Part shown: positions 40,821 through 50,377 of the stretch, piece after piece
Position numbering within the stretch: position 1 is the first letter of the stretch
Layout: every line of letters begins with the position of its first letter
Assembly (NCBI RefSeq): GCF_030053135.1
Contig: NZ_CP125652.1
Coordinates: 4,210,501 to 4,274,500 of the forward strand
Origin: Rhizobium sp. BT04
GTDB taxonomy: Bacteria; Pseudomonadota; Alphaproteobacteria; Rhizobiales; Rhizobiaceae
Direction: 5' to 3'
Length of the DNA: 64,000 nt
Notes under the pieces: model-generated
What the model was told of the DNA's origin: nothing
Databases searched by the model: none
The model's input: only the letters and a program-made list of their open reading frames with translations
Translations under genes and position numbers: made by a program

Positions 40821-42338
40821 CTATCCCACCGAAGCAAAGAACCCTTCCGGGTTCTCGACTTCTACCAACCGCTTCTTCTCGATAAACCAGAACCGGTTGC
40901 CGACCGCCCGCACGAAGCTGCGGTCGTGCGATACCAGCAGGCAGCTCGCCTCGTGCGCCATCAACTCGCTCTCCAGCGCTTCCTGCCCCTCGATGTCGAG
41001 ATGGTTGGTCGGCTCGTCGAGCAGGTAGAAGTTCGGTTCCGTCAGCCTCAGCACCAGCATGCCGAGCCGCGCCTTCTGCCCGCCGGAAAGCTGGCCGATC
41101 GGTTTTGCCTGCATGTCGATCGTCATGCCCGCCCCAACCAGCAAGGCACGCGCCCGCTGGTCGCCGACATCGAAACGGCGGATGATCGTGCCGATCGGCG
41201 TGTCGGTGTCGGTGAGATCGGCAAGCGCCTGGTCGCCGTAGCCGAGAACCAGCGACGGTGTCGCCTTGATGCCGTCCCGCACCGTCTCCGGCGTTTCGAT
41301 CGCCCTCTTCAGCATCGAGATCAGCCGTGACTTGCCGGCGCCGTTGAGGCCCAGCAGCACGATGCGGTCGCCCTGGCAGATGAATTGCCGGCCGGTCCGG
41401 AAGAGCAGCGTCCCGTCAGGCGTCGTCACCGCCGCGTCTTCCAGCGTCACCAGCACCTTGGCATGCGTGCCGCGGTTGGAAAGCCGGATGGCGCCGGCCG
41501 AGCGCTCCAGATGCGCCGGTTTTGCCGCATCCTCGAGTTTTTCCGCCCGCTGTCTCAACTGCTTCGTCTTGACGACGAGCAGGTCGCTGCCGGAATTGAT
41601 GCCGATATTGTTGAGCTTCGCCGCTTGCTTGCGCAGTTGCTCGGCCACCTTCATGTCGCGCTCGTAGCGCCGCGCCTCGGAGGCATCGGCCTCATCGAGT
41701 GTGGCGCGTGCCCGGGTGTAGGGCAGGGCGAAGACCGGCGATTGCTCCGGCCGCAGAAAGAGCGTCCGGTTGGTCGTTGCATCCAGGAAGGCGCGGTCGT
41801 GGCTGGACAGGATGACCGGCACGTCGCGCGGCAGCGCATTCAGCCAGCCTTCGAGCCGGGCGATCTTTTCGAGATCGAGATGGTTGGTCGGCTCGTCGAG
41901 CAAGAGCACGTCGGGCTCGCTCACCCAGGTGCGGGCCAGCATGGCCAGCCGCTGCCAGCCGCCGCTCAGCTGTTTCAGCGGCCGGCCGCGCATCACCTCA
42001 GGCACCTCGAGCGATTCCAGCACCACGTCGACGCGCCAGCTTTCGCTTTCGGCCTGATCGGCCGGCAGCGCCTGCAGCACCGCATCGTAGAACGGCGTGT
42101 CGAAAAGCCCGGGCGGCACATTTTGCGCGACATGGCCGACGGTCAGCCCGCGCGCCTTGGTGATCTCGCCCTCGCTCGGCTCCAGCGCGCCGGTGATGCA
42201 GGCAAGCAGCGTCGATTTCCCTCGCCCGTTGGCGGCGACGAGGCCGATGCGGTCGCCCGTGTTGACGACGAGATTGAGCTTGGAAAACAACGGATTGCCC
42301 AGCGTCACGCCGAGATTGCGGATATTGATGAGAGTCAT
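40821..42338 (-). CDS. ABC-F family ATPase (ribosome-associated, Uup/EttA/YbiT-like)
   Basis: A 505-residue cytosolic protein with two ABC ATPase domains and no membrane part. ATG 42338 (MTLINIRNLGV) is chosen; the frame upstream is a short extension without a site. Walker A motifs are seen in AANGRGKSTLL and GLNGAGKSRLI, signatures in LSGGWQRLAM and LSGGQKARLG, and Walker B in VLLLDEPTNHLDLE and FYLLDEPTNHLDIE. The linker between the domains is the charged stretch EADASEARRYERDMKVAEQLRK. ABC-F proteins act on ribosomes or in antibiotic resistance. A second ABC-F gene follows at 42663 on the same strand. Confidence 0.9.
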   Translation of the reverse strand: MTLINIRNLGVTLGNPLFSKLNLVVNTGDRIGLVAANGRGKSTLLACITGALEPSEGEITKARGLTVGHVAQNVPPGLFDTPFYDAVLQALPADQAESESWRVDVVLESLEVPEVMRGRPLKQLSGGWQRLAMLARTWVSEPDVLLLDEPTNHLDLEKIARLEGWLNALPRDVPVILSSHDRAFLDATTNRTLFLRPEQSPVFALPYTRARATLDEADASEARRYERDMKVAEQLRKQAAKLNNIGINSGSDLLVVKTKQLRQRAEKLEDAAKPAHLERSAGAIRLSNRGTHAKVLVTLEDAAVTTPDGTLLFRTGRQFICQGDRIVLLGLNGAGKSRLISMLKRAIETPETVRDGIKATPSLVLGYGDQALADLTDTDTPIGTIIRRFDVGDQRARALLVGAGMTIDMQAKPIGQLSGGQKARLGMLVLRLTEPNFYLLDEPTNHLDIEGQEALESELMAHEASCLLVSHDRSFVRAVGNRFWFIEKKRLVEVENPEGFFASVG

Positions 42339-42662
42339 GATCGTTCTCTGGTCTTGACCGGGTGGTCGGCACGATCCGGGGCGTTCAGCCATCACAGGAT
42401 TGCGCGTATCAGGCCCGGGAAGTTACAGGAATGCGTGCTCGAATCTTGGGATACAGCGCCGCATTGGCCACGAGGGCAGACCAGGAAGAGATGTCGAGAA
42501 ACGGTCTCTGGTCAGCCCTGCAAACGCATTTGCAGGGCGTTGACGGGACCACGCTGGCGATGATGCCGGAAATAATATTGCATTGCGTGATCCTCCTTTC
42601 TCGAAAAGGTTGCAAGGTGCAAATAACATTGCCTGCAAAAAGAGGCAAGAGGCCGGGGCGTG

Positions 42663-44252
42663 TCAGACAGCGCCGGAAGGCAGCTCCAGCCGCCGTGTGA
42701 TCCCGATATTCTCAAGGAACGTCTCGTCATGGCTGACGACGAGCAGTGCGCCATCGTAAGCCAGCAGTCCGGCCTCGACTGCAGCGATCGAGTCGATGTC
42801 GAGATGATTGGTCGGTTCGTCGAGGATCAGCAGCGGCGGCGGTGCAAACCCCAGAACGCAGGCGAGGCCGGCGCGCAGCAACTGCCCGCCGCTCAGCGTC
42901 GATACGGTTTGTAGTGCCGCATCAGCCCTGAACATGAAGCGGGCAAGAGCCGCCCGGCAGGTGTTTTCATCAGCCTGCGGATTGATCCGGCGGAAATTGT
43001 CGCGGATCGACTCTGACGGATCGAGGATGCTCACCTTCTGGTCGAGCATCGAGAAAGCGGTCATGATTTTGACCATTCCACTCCAGGGTTCGAGATCACC
43101 GGTGACAAGCGCCAGCAACGTCGTCTTGCCCGAGCCGTTTCGACCGGTGACGGCAATACGCTCCGGTCCGGTTATGTCGAAGGAGAAATCGCTGATGACA
43201 GGATCGTCAGGCTGATAGCCCGATATCACCGCATCCATCTTCAGCACGATCTTGTTCGCTGGCAGCCCGGTCGCCGGCAAAGTTACTGACAGCGGCTGGA
43301 GGATCTCGATTTTTTTGCGCGCTGCTGTTGCATCTTCCAGTGCCTGAGCCTGCCGGCGCTCGGCGAGACGGGCATTGTCGCCGCCCGTCGTTTCGCTCCG
43401 TTCCTTCATTCCGCCGAGCATGATGCGCGGGATGCCGCCCTTGGCGGCCATCTTTCGTCCCGCACGGTCCCTGTGCGCCTGCCGCTCCACCGTCGCCTGA
43501 GCGCTCCTCGCAACCTCGGCCATGCGCTTTTCCGCATCGGCGAGATCGTGCTGCGCGGCGGCGAGCGCCAGTGCCCTGCGCTCGCGATAATGGCTCCAGT
43601 TGCCGCCGTAGCGCGTCGCGCCGAGCGATGTCAGCTCCACGATCGCATCCACGCTTTCGAGCAATTCCCTATCATGGCTGATGATGATCGCACCTGCCTG
43701 CCAGCTCCCGATCAGCGCAATCACGGCTTCGCGGCCCTCACGATCGAGATTGTTGGTCGGTTCGTCGAGCAGCAGGAAATCCGGTTCCGCAAAGATCAGA
43801 GCGGCAAGCCCGGCACGCGTGCGCTGCCCGCCGGAGAGTGCGGCAAGTGGTGTGTCCGGCGGCACGTCGAGCCCGGTCCGATTGAGCGCCAAGGCAATGC
43901 GGGCCTCCAGCATCCAGTCCGCGGATGCAAGCTCGTCGGCAGTCGCGTCGCCGGCTTCGGCACGGCGAAGAACGGCAAGTCCCCCGGTTGCGCCGAAGAG
44001 ATCGGCGACCGTTTCCTCGGGCGCCACCTGAACGCTCTGGTGCAAGATGCCGAGGCTGCCGTTGACGGATATCGTCCCCGAAAGAGGACGAACCTCACCA
44101 GATATGAGCTTGAGCAACGTCGTCTTGCCGACGCCGTTGCGACCGACGAGGCCGGTCCGCTCCGCCCCGAAGCTCAGGTCAAGATTGGAAAAAAGCGACC
44201 GCCCGTCAGGCGCGGACCACGAAAGATGCGAGAGAGTGATGGATGCAGGCAT
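42663..44252 (-). CDS. ABC-F family ATPase
   Basis: A 529-residue double-ABC protein. ATG 44252 (MPASITLSHLSW) is used; the frame to 44318 is less likely. Walker A: GRNGVGKTTLL and GRNGSGKTTLL; signatures: LSGGQRTRAGL and LSGGQLLRAGL; Walker B: FLLLDEPTNNLDRE and LLILDEPTNHLDID. The linker (EKRMAEVARSAQATVERQAHRDRAG) is long and charged. Its partner at 40821 is a paralogue, but the two are separated by 324 bases of non-coding sequence. A RIME element lies about 170 bases upstream of the start. Likely role: ribosome protection or translation factor, not transport. Confidence 0.9.
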   Translation of the reverse strand: MPASITLSHLSWSAPDGRSLFSNLDLSFGAERTGLVGRNGVGKTTLLKLISGEVRPLSGTISVNGSLGILHQSVQVAPEETVADLFGATGGLAVLRRAEAGDATADELASADWMLEARIALALNRTGLDVPPDTPLAALSGGQRTRAGLAALIFAEPDFLLLDEPTNNLDREGREAVIALIGSWQAGAIIISHDRELLESVDAIVELTSLGATRYGGNWSHYRERRALALAAAQHDLADAEKRMAEVARSAQATVERQAHRDRAGRKMAAKGGIPRIMLGGMKERSETTGGDNARLAERRQAQALEDATAARKKIEILQPLSVTLPATGLPANKIVLKMDAVISGYQPDDPVISDFSFDITGPERIAVTGRNGSGKTTLLALVTGDLEPWSGMVKIMTAFSMLDQKVSILDPSESIRDNFRRINPQADENTCRAALARFMFRADAALQTVSTLSGGQLLRAGLACVLGFAPPPLLILDEPTNHLDIDSIAAVEAGLLAYDGALLVVSHDETFLENIGITRRLELPSGAV

Positions 44253-44419
44253 GGATATGGATTTCCCCGTTGGCAAGGCAAGTTGGCGTTGCGATCGGGT
44301 TGAAATCCATTGCGGCACACATCCTGTTGAAATGGTCGATGGCGGGGAATGTAGGGAAGAAAGGCGGAAGGTTCAAGAAGGGGAACGATCTCGCCTTCTT
44401 CCAGAAACGGGTGAAAAGC

Positions 44420-44559
44420 TGCCCCTCACCCTAACCCTCTCCCCGTTTTACGGGGAGAGGGGACATGCCCTGCGAGAGGTTGGTGGGGAACGGAAGGTCT
44501 CGGCATGCCCCTTCGCCCCGCTTGCGGGGAGAAGGTGCCGGCAGGCGGATGAGGGGCAG
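44420..44559. repeat. RIME1-type intergenic mosaic element, inverted relative to 8403
   Basis: About 140 bases: GCCCCTCACCCTAACCCTC at the left, hairpins around CTCCCCGTTTTACGGGGAG and CGCCCCGCTTGCGGGG, then GGATGAGGGGC at the right. It is the reverse complement layout of the element at 8403-8543, so the two copies are inverted in the genome. Confidence 0.85.
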
Positions 44560-44575
44560 GCGGTACGCGACTAAC

Positions 44576-46135
44576 CTACCGCTTTAAACTCCCCAATATC
44601 CCGCGCACCAGCGCCCGGCCGACCTGCGTCGCCACGGTCCGCGCCACGCTCTTCATCGCCGCTTCCACCACCGTCTCGCGCTGGTAGCCGGAAGCCCGGC
44701 CGCGTGATTGGCCGCGGCCCTGATTGTCGTCATTGCCGCCGCCGAAGCCCGGCAGGGACCAGCCGGAGGTCGTGCCACCCTGTTGCTGTGGTGCTTCCTG
44801 CGCTCGCTTGGCGGCCTCGGCATCCGCTGCCTTCTTCGCCCGCGCCGCCAGCATCTCGAAGGCGGATTCGCGGTCGACATCCTCGTCATAGACGCCGAGA
44901 ACCGGGCTCCTGTCCATGATCTGCTGGCGCTCGGCATCGGTCACCGGGCCGACGCGGCCGGATGGCGGGCGGATCAGCGTGCGCTCGACGATCGACGGCG
45001 CGCCCTTGGCCTCAAGCGTCGAGACCAGCGCCTCTCCGGTGCCGAGATTGGTGATGACGGTGGCGCAATCGAAGGCCGGATTCGCACGGAATGTATCGGC
45101 CGCCGTCCTCACCGCCTTCTGTTCGCGCGGCGAATAGGCGCGCAGCGCATGCTGTGCCCGGTTGCCGAGCTGGGCGAGCACCGTTTCCGGCACGTCGAGC
45201 GGGTTCTGGGTCACGAAATAGACGCCGACGCCCTTGGAGCGGATCAGCCGCACCACCTGCTCGACGCGCTCGGTCAGCACTTTCGGCGCGTCGTTGAAGA
45301 GCAGATGCGCCTCGTCGAAGAAGAAAACGAGCTTCGGCTTTTCGGGATCGCCCACCTCGGGCAGTTCCTCGAAGAGTTCCGAGAGCAGCCAGAGCAGGAA
45401 AGTGGCGTAAAGCCGAGGGTTCATCATCAGCTTGTCGGCGGCCAGCACCGAGATCTGGCCGTAGCCATTATTGCTTGTGCGCATGATGTCGGTGATCTTC
45501 AGCGCCGGTTCGCCGAAGAAGTGCTCGGCACCTTGCTGTTCGAGAACCAGCAGCGCCCGCTGGATCGAGCCGACCGAGGCCTTGGAGATCAGCCCGTATT
45601 GGTTGGAAAGTTGGCTGGCGTTCTCGCCCATATAGTTTAGCAGCGAGCTGAAATCCTTGAGGTCGAGCAACGGCAGCCCGGCCTGGTCGGCGATCTTGAA
45701 GGCGATGTTGATGACGCCTTCCTGCGGTTCGGAGGCATCCATCAGCCGGGCGAGCAGCAGCGGTCCCATCTCGGCGATGGTGGTGCGCACCCGGTGGCCC
45801 TTCTCGCCGAACAGATCCCAGAAGATCACTGGAAACTGGTCGAATTCGTAGTCGCTGAAGCCGATCTGCTCGGCGCGCTTGGTGAGGAAATCCTTGGGTT
45901 CGCCCTTCGCGGCGATGCCGGAAAGATCGCCCTTGATGTCGGCGGCAAAGACCGGAACGCCTGCCCTGGAGAAGCCTTCGGCCAGTACCTGCAGCGTCAC
46001 CGTCTTGCCGGTGCCGGTAGCGCCGGTGACGAGGCCGTGGCGGTTGCCGAACTTCAGGTCGAGATATTCCGGCTTGTTGATGCTGTCATCGGGATTGCGG
46101 CTCGCGCCGATGAAAATCTTGCCTTCCTCGATCAT
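44576..46135 (-). CDS. HerA-like DUF853 ATPase
   Basis: A 519-residue ATPase of the HerA/FtsK superfamily. ATG 46135 ([14 protein letters not shown]) is used, since the upstream frame to 46243 is a separate open stretch. The N-terminal P-loop is [14 protein letters not shown], followed by [13 protein letters not shown]; the Walker B is [13 protein letters not shown] and an Arg finger-like [16 protein letters not shown] region is seen. The last 80 residues (after about 440) are Gln/Gly/Arg-rich and probably flexible. Such DUF853 proteins are putative DNA translocases of unclear role. No NurA-type nuclease is near. Confidence 0.85.
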   Translation of the reverse strand: MIEEGKIFIGASRNPDDSINKPEYLDLKFGNRHGLVTGATGTGKTVTLQVLAEGFSRAGVPVFAADIKGDLSGIAAKGEPKDFLTKRAEQIGFSDYEFDQFPVIFWDLFGEKGHRVRTTIAEMGPLLLARLMDASEPQEGVINIAFKIADQAGLPLLDLKDFSSLLNYMGENASQLSNQYGLISKASVGSIQRALLVLEQQGAEHFFGEPALKITDIMRTSNNGYGQISVLAADKLMMNPRLYATFLLWLLSELFEELPEVGDPEKPKLVFFFDEAHLLFNDAPKVLTERVEQVVRLIRSKGVGVYFVTQNPLDVPETVLAQLGNRAQHALRAYSPREQKAVRTAADTFRANPAFDCATVITNLGTGEALVSTLEAKGAPSIVERTLIRPPSGRVGPVTDAERQQIMDRSPVLGVYDEDVDRESAFEMLAARAKKAADAEAAKRAQEAPQQQGGTTSGWSLPGFGGGNDDNQGRGQSRGRASGYQRETVVEAAMKSVARTVATQVGRALVRGILGSLKR

Positions 46136-46323
46136 TCGGAATGCTCCCTTGGGGCTCTGCCGCCATTTATGAGAAGGCTTGCTTCCGCCGCCTTCATCGA
46201 ACCATCGTTTCCCTGTTATAAGCAGGGAGATGGGTACGGACAACTGTTTGCATTAAAAGCCAAACTGGACAAAGTGCCGCCCGGGGAGGGCCGGCTTGAG
46301 TTGCTGTGGAATTTCGAATAACG

Positions 46324-46339
46324 TTGACGTTAACGTCAA
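46324..46339. promoter_or_regulatory. Perfect 16-bp palindrome in the leader of the 46356 gene
   Basis: TTGACGTTAACGTCAA at 46324-46339, a perfect palindrome without spacer, placed just before an AGGAGG ribosome site (46344-46349) of the gene starting at 46356. A regulator bound here would block either promoter clearance or translation initiation. The form recalls MerR-type LiuR/AcuR-like sites, but the regulator is unknown. Confidence 0.5.
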
Positions 46340-46355
46340 AAATAGGAGGCTGACG

Positions 46356-46748
46356 ATGAATGAAATTGTGACCCAGATCGCCGATCGCGTGGGTATTGCG
46401 CCTGATTTGGCCGAAAAGGCGCTCGGCATGATGCTTGGCTTCCTGCAGCGCGAAGCCGCCGATGGCCCGGTTGCCAAGATGATCGAAGCGATCCCCGGCG
46501 GCGCCGATCTCGTCGCCCAGTTCAATGGCGCAGGTGCCGGCGGCGGCGGTCTGCTCGGCGGGCTGATGAGCTCGCTCGGCGGCGGTGGCATCATGGCGCT
46601 CCGCCAGCAGCTGATGGGCGAAGGCCTCGGCATGGGCGAGATCACCTCGCTCGCCAAGGAGACCATCGCGATCGCCAAGCAATATGCCGGCGAGGAGGTC
46701 GTCGACGAGGTCGTAGGCTCTGTTCCGGGCCTCAGCCAGTTCGTTTGA
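46356..46748 (+). CDS. Small Gly-rich protein with a DUF2780-like pattern
   Basis: A 130-residue protein. ATG 46356 follows AGGAGG; the frame to 46296 includes the palindrome and is rejected. The N-terminal 45 residues are helical (ELVTQIADRVGI-like start: MNEIVTQIADRVGIAPDLA) followed by a Gly-rich linker (AGAGGGGLLGGLMSSLGGGG) and a C-terminal helical part (TSLAKETIAIAKQYAGEEVVDEVVGSVPGL). Overall it looks like proteins of the VcgC/DUF2780 group, whose function is unknown. It stands alone behind a striking operator. Confidence 0.6.
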   Translation: MNEIVTQIADRVGIAPDLAEKALGMMLGFLQREAADGPVAKMIEAIPGGADLVAQFNGAGAGGGGLLGGLMSSLGGGGIMALRQQLMGEGLGMGEITSLAKETIAIAKQYAGEEVVDEVVGSVPGLSQFV

Positions 46749-46853
46749 AATAACAGATCATCAGGAGCCTCGCTTCGCGGCGGGCTCATTGTTCTCGCCC
46801 CGGAAGCATCGAGGTGAAGAGTAAGCGCTGTCCCTTGGATAGAAGGAGAGCCC

Positions 46854-47309
46854 ATGACCGTCTGGCGCCCGTCGCAGCAGATCAGGGTAAAGGTGATCGG
46901 CCTTGCCTGGCGCGAGGATCGGCTGCTGGCTGCGGAAGTGGAGGATGACAGTGGCCGCATTAAGGGTGTTCGCCCGCTCGGCGGCGCAATTGAGTTCGGC
47001 GAGAGCCGCGAGAAGGCCCTGCACCGCGAATTCAGGGAGGAACTCGAGACCGCCATCCGTATCGTCGGCCCCTGGCATCTGCTCGAAAACATCTTCGAGC
47101 ATCATGGCGCGACCGGCCACGAATTCATCTTCGCCGCCGACATTGAACTGGCCGACGCATCGCTCTATGAGCGCGACGAAATCCGCTATTCCGAGCTCGA
47201 CGAGACGGCGGCGACGGCGCGTTGGTTCGGCCGCGATATGCTGCGTGACGCCGGCATCGACCTTTATCCGACAGGTCTCGAGAACCTGCTGCTGCGCTGG
47301 CGCGACTGA
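46854..47309 (+). CDS. NUDIX hydrolase
   Basis: A 151-residue hydrolase. The complete NUDIX box is GGAIEFGESREKALHREFREELE (G-x5-E-x7-R-E-x2-E-E), preceded by VKVIGLAWREDRLLAAEVED. It hydrolyses nucleoside diphosphates linked to another moiety; the natural substrate is unknown. ATG 46854 follows AGAAGGAGAG. It stands alone on the plus strand. Confidence 0.9.
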   Translation: MTVWRPSQQIRVKVIGLAWREDRLLAAEVEDDSGRIKGVRPLGGAIEFGESREKALHREFREELETAIRIVGPWHLLENIFEHHGATGHEFIFAADIELADASLYERDEIRYSELDETAATARWFGRDMLRDAGIDLYPTGLENLLLRWRD

Positions 47310-47545
47310 GCCTGATATCGCACCACTCCGAGGCCGCGTCGGCCGATCACCAAACTTTGATCGTCAACGCGTCGATCGGCTTCCAAGGTCTGGCCAATCC
47401 ATCCGGCTGCGTGCGTCGCAAGATGGAAATCGGCATCGACCGACCCTACGTTAGGTGATGCCGGATTTTTTCACTGGTGGCCGGATCGGCTGGAACGGTG
47501 CATCCCCGCTCGTTTCATATCGGCCAGATCAGAAGGAATATGGTC

Positions 47546-47836
47546 ATGCGTACGTTGATTGCAGCAGCCTCGATCATTCTCCTCGGCTTTGCCGCTCCTG
47601 CCTTCTCCCAGGCCCTCGGCGACATGGATAATAGCGGACGTTTCGGCGGCATGCCGCCCGGCACCGTGCCGGATGCGGAATCGGGCGGAATCAGGATTCC
47701 TCTCGATCTCGCTCCCATTGAAAGCGATAATATCACCGTCGTCATCCCGTCCGATCGGACGGCTTGCCCGCGTCCGGGAACACGCCAGTATCGCGCGGCC
47801 GAACGCGACGGCACGCTAAGCGACGCCTGCCGCTGA
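47546..47836 (+). CDS. Small exported protein, unknown function
   Basis: A 96-residue protein. The ATG at 47546 (MRTLIAAASIILLGFAAPAFSQA) is chosen over 47540 because the AAGGA site then sits 8 bases upstream. The N terminus is a clear Sec signal with an AFS-Q cleavage region, so it is periplasmic. The short mature part (about 75 residues) has one region rich in Gly/Pro (GGMPPGTVPDAESGG) and two cysteines near the end (TACPRPG, SDACR), probably paired. Similar small exported proteins are common in rhizobia. No function assigned. Confidence 0.65.
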   Translation: MRTLIAAASIILLGFAAPAFSQALGDMDNSGRFGGMPPGTVPDAESGGIRIPLDLAPIESDNITVVIPSDRTACPRPGTRQYRAAERDGTLSDACR

Positions 47837-47868
47837 CGGGATAGTCCCGGATCAGAAAGCAGGACCGG

Positions 47869-49377
47869 CTATTTGCCGTTCTTGTGCAGCAAAACGCCGA
47901 GTTCATGCCACCGCCGCCCGTCGCGCTCGATGAGCACGTCAGCGCAGCCCGGTCCCATGCTGCCCGGCGCGTAGCTGTCAGGCACGCTTTCATCCCCAGC
48001 CCAGATATCGAGGAAGGGCTGCACCGCCGCCCAGCCGGCCTCGATGCCGTCGGCGCGCTGGAACAGCGTCTGGTCGCCGATGAAGAGATCGTAGAGCAGG
48101 GATTCATAGCCGGTCGTCTTGCCGATATCGAACTTGTCGGCATAGCGGAAGTCGAGGGAGACCGGCACGGTATCGACCGAAAGCCCCGGCGACTTGATCG
48201 AGATTTCCATGCTCAAGCCCTCGTCCGGCTGCACCTGGATCACCAGCCGGTTCGGCGGCAGGCGGCGAGTGACTTCCGTCTCGCGAAATTGCGCGAAGGG
48301 CACCGGCTGGAAGGTGATGACGATTTCGGTATCGCGCGCCGTCAGCGCCTTGCCGGTTCTGACATAGAAGGGCACGCCCGCCCAGCGCCACGTGTCGGCG
48401 TAGAGCTTCAGCGCCACATAGGTCTCGGTCCTGCTGTCGGGCGAGACGTCCTTGGTGTCGCGATAGGCCGGAAGCTCGGCGCCGTTGAGCGGGCCGGCGC
48501 CATAGGCGCCGCGCACGCCATGCGTCTTTGCCTCCTCGGGCGTATAGATGCGCAGCGCCTTCAGCACCTTGCTCTTTTCGTTGCGGATCGCCTCGGCGTC
48601 GAAACTGTTCGGCGGTTCCATGGCGATCATCGCCAGCAGCTGGAAGAGGTGGTTCGGCACCATGTCGCGCAGCGCGCCTGTTGCATCGTAGAATTTGCCG
48701 CGGCTGCCGACATCGACGATCTCGGCGGCGGTGATCTGCACATGGTCGATATAGCGGCTGTTCCACAAGGATTCGATCATCATATTGGCGAAGCGCGCCG
48801 TCATCAGGTTCTGCACCGTCTCCTTGCCGAGGAAATGGTCGAGCCGGTAAACCTGGCTTTCCCCGATCTGGGCGAGGATTTGCGCATTCAGCGCCTGCGC
48901 CGAGGCGAGATCGGTGCCGAACGGCTTCTCAATGGCGACGCGGCGGAAGACCCCCTCCTTTTCATCGGTCAGGCCATGGGCGGCGAGCTTCTCGACGATC
49001 GTGCCGAAGAAGGATGGCGGCACCGCGAGATAGAAGGCGGCATTGGCATTCGGCCCCAGCCGCTTGCCGATCTCGACGAAAATATCGTCCTTGGTGAAAT
49101 CGCCTGATGTATAGGAAATGCGCCGGCGCAGGCTTTCCCAGGCTCCGTCCTTCACGGTCGGCTCTTCGCCGCTCAGATGGTTGAGGAATTGGTCGAGCCG
49201 CCCGCGCAGGAATTCGTCGTCACCCGGCTCGATGCCTATGCCGAGAATGTGGAGATCGTCGCCGACGAGGCGGCTCCGCGTCAGGTTGATGATCGCCGGC
49301 ACCAGCAGGCGGCGCGTCAGGTCGCCCGTGGCGCCGAAGATGACGAGGGTGACCGGCGGTGTTGGGGCAGCGTCCAT
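47869..49377 (-). CDS. zwf: Glucose-6-phosphate 1-dehydrogenase
   Basis: A 502-residue cytosolic enzyme oxidising glucose 6-phosphate to 6-phosphogluconolactone, the entry of the Entner-Doudoroff and pentose phosphate routes. The N-terminal NADP-binding turn is FGATGDLTRRLLVPA; the active-site RLDHFLGKETVQNLM and the EKPFGTDLASA segment are present. ATG 49377 is chosen because AGGAG lies 9 bases upstream (the ATG at 49386 directly abuts it). Unlike the usual zwf-pgl-edd arrangement of rhizobia, no pgl or edd is next to it; it is followed by an outward tam gene. Probably a second zwf copy. Confidence 0.92.
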   Translation of the reverse strand: MDAAPTPPVTLVIFGATGDLTRRLLVPAIINLTRSRLVGDDLHILGIGIEPGDDEFLRGRLDQFLNHLSGEEPTVKDGAWESLRRRISYTSGDFTKDDIFVEIGKRLGPNANAAFYLAVPPSFFGTIVEKLAAHGLTDEKEGVFRRVAIEKPFGTDLASAQALNAQILAQIGESQVYRLDHFLGKETVQNLMTARFANMMIESLWNSRYIDHVQITAAEIVDVGSRGKFYDATGALRDMVPNHLFQLLAMIAMEPPNSFDAEAIRNEKSKVLKALRIYTPEEAKTHGVRGAYGAGPLNGAELPAYRDTKDVSPDSRTETYVALKLYADTWRWAGVPFYVRTGKALTARDTEIVITFQPVPFAQFRETEVTRRLPPNRLVIQVQPDEGLSMEISIKSPGLSVDTVPVSLDFRYADKFDIGKTTGYESLLYDLFIGDQTLFQRADGIEAGWAAVQPFLDIWAGDESVPDSYAPGSMGPGCADVLIERDGRRWHELGVLLHKNGK

Positions 49378-49485
49378 GTGTGTCATCTCCTGAGATTTTC
49401 CGGCCGACTATAGTCCGTGCCGGTTTTGCCGCAAGCACCATGCGAGGCGAGGGATAACGAGCATTTGACACCCTCCTGGGCGGCC

Positions 49486-50256
49486 TCAACCCTTCACCAC
49501 CACCATGAAAATCCTCGGAAACCTGAGCAGCACCCGCCCGTCCGACATCTTGGGATAGGCTTTTTCCACCTGCTTGAGGTAATCCGCCAGAAACGCCTCG
49601 CGATGCTCTTCGCCGGCCTGGGCGAGATAAGGCATCAGCCCGGTTCCCTTCACCCATTCGACGATCGCGGCAGCATCCGCCATCGGGTGATTGTAGATGG
49701 TATGCCAGATATCGACGCGCGCGGCTTTGGCGATCAGCCTGGAGTAATAGGCGGATGGCGCAGGCAGCCCCTTGCGGCGCACGCTCTTTCCTTCGAAAGC
49801 AGTCCTCCACGGACCGGCATGGGCGGTCTCCTCCATCGCCAGATGCGAGGGTTCGCCTAGATTGTCGGGCATCTGCACGGCAAGTACGCCACCTTCGGAC
49901 AGCCCGTCCATCAGCCGGTCGAAAATATCGAGATGGTCGGGCAGCCATTGGAAGACGGCATTGGCAAAGAGCAGGTCGGCTGGTTCAGCTGGTCGCCAGC
50001 TGCCAAGATCGGCCTCGACGAAATCGGTGCCCGGAAGCCGTTTGCGCGCCGCCGCCAGCATGTTCGTGTCGCTGTCGAGGCCGGAGACGCCTTCGGCCCC
50101 ATAACGCTCGATGATGAGTTCGGTCGAATTGCCCGGCCCGCAGCCGAGGTCGACGGCGCGGCCGATGCTTTGCAGCGGCACTTGCGCCAGAAGGTCACGT
50201 GCCGGTCGTGTGCGTTCATCCTCGAATTTCGCATATTGGCTGGCAGACCAGGCCAT
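49486..50256 (-). CDS. tam: Trans-aconitate 2-methyltransferase
   Basis: A 256-residue SAM-dependent methyltransferase. The ATG 50256 ([23 protein letters not shown]) follows AGGAG; the frame to 50466 is rejected. The Tam hallmark start [22 protein letters not shown] is followed by the SAM loop [15 protein letters not shown] and [12 protein letters not shown]. It methylates trans-aconitate, a spontaneous by-product that inhibits aconitase, thus protecting the TCA cycle. The neighbouring zwf lies 100 bases away in the same direction. Confidence 0.92.
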   Translation of the reverse strand: MAWSASQYAKFEDERTRPARDLLAQVPLQSIGRAVDLGCGPGNSTELIIERYGAEGVSGLDSDTNMLAAARKRLPGTDFVEADLGSWRPAEPADLLFANAVFQWLPDHLDIFDRLMDGLSEGGVLAVQMPDNLGEPSHLAMEETAHAGPWRTAFEGKSVRRKGLPAPSAYYSRLIAKAARVDIWHTIYNHPMADAAAIVEWVKGTGLMPYLAQAGEEHREAFLADYLKQVEKAYPKMSDGRVLLRFPRIFMVVVKG

Positions 50257-50377
50257 GGCGTTCACTCCTGATGTCAGGCCACATCCCATGTGGCGGAGGC
50301 CGATCCCGTCGATGTTGCGGCCGTCGAGCTTGACGATCTCGCAGGCGACGTTATCGGAAACGAAAGCACCCCGACCT

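Noticed and set aside
44708..45640. 310-codon open frame on the plus strand
   Set aside because: Antisense shadow of the HerA-like ATPase with Walker motifs on the minus strand.
47884..49107. 407-codon open frame on the plus strand
   Set aside because: It is the antisense shadow of zwf, whose domain motifs are unambiguous on the other strand.
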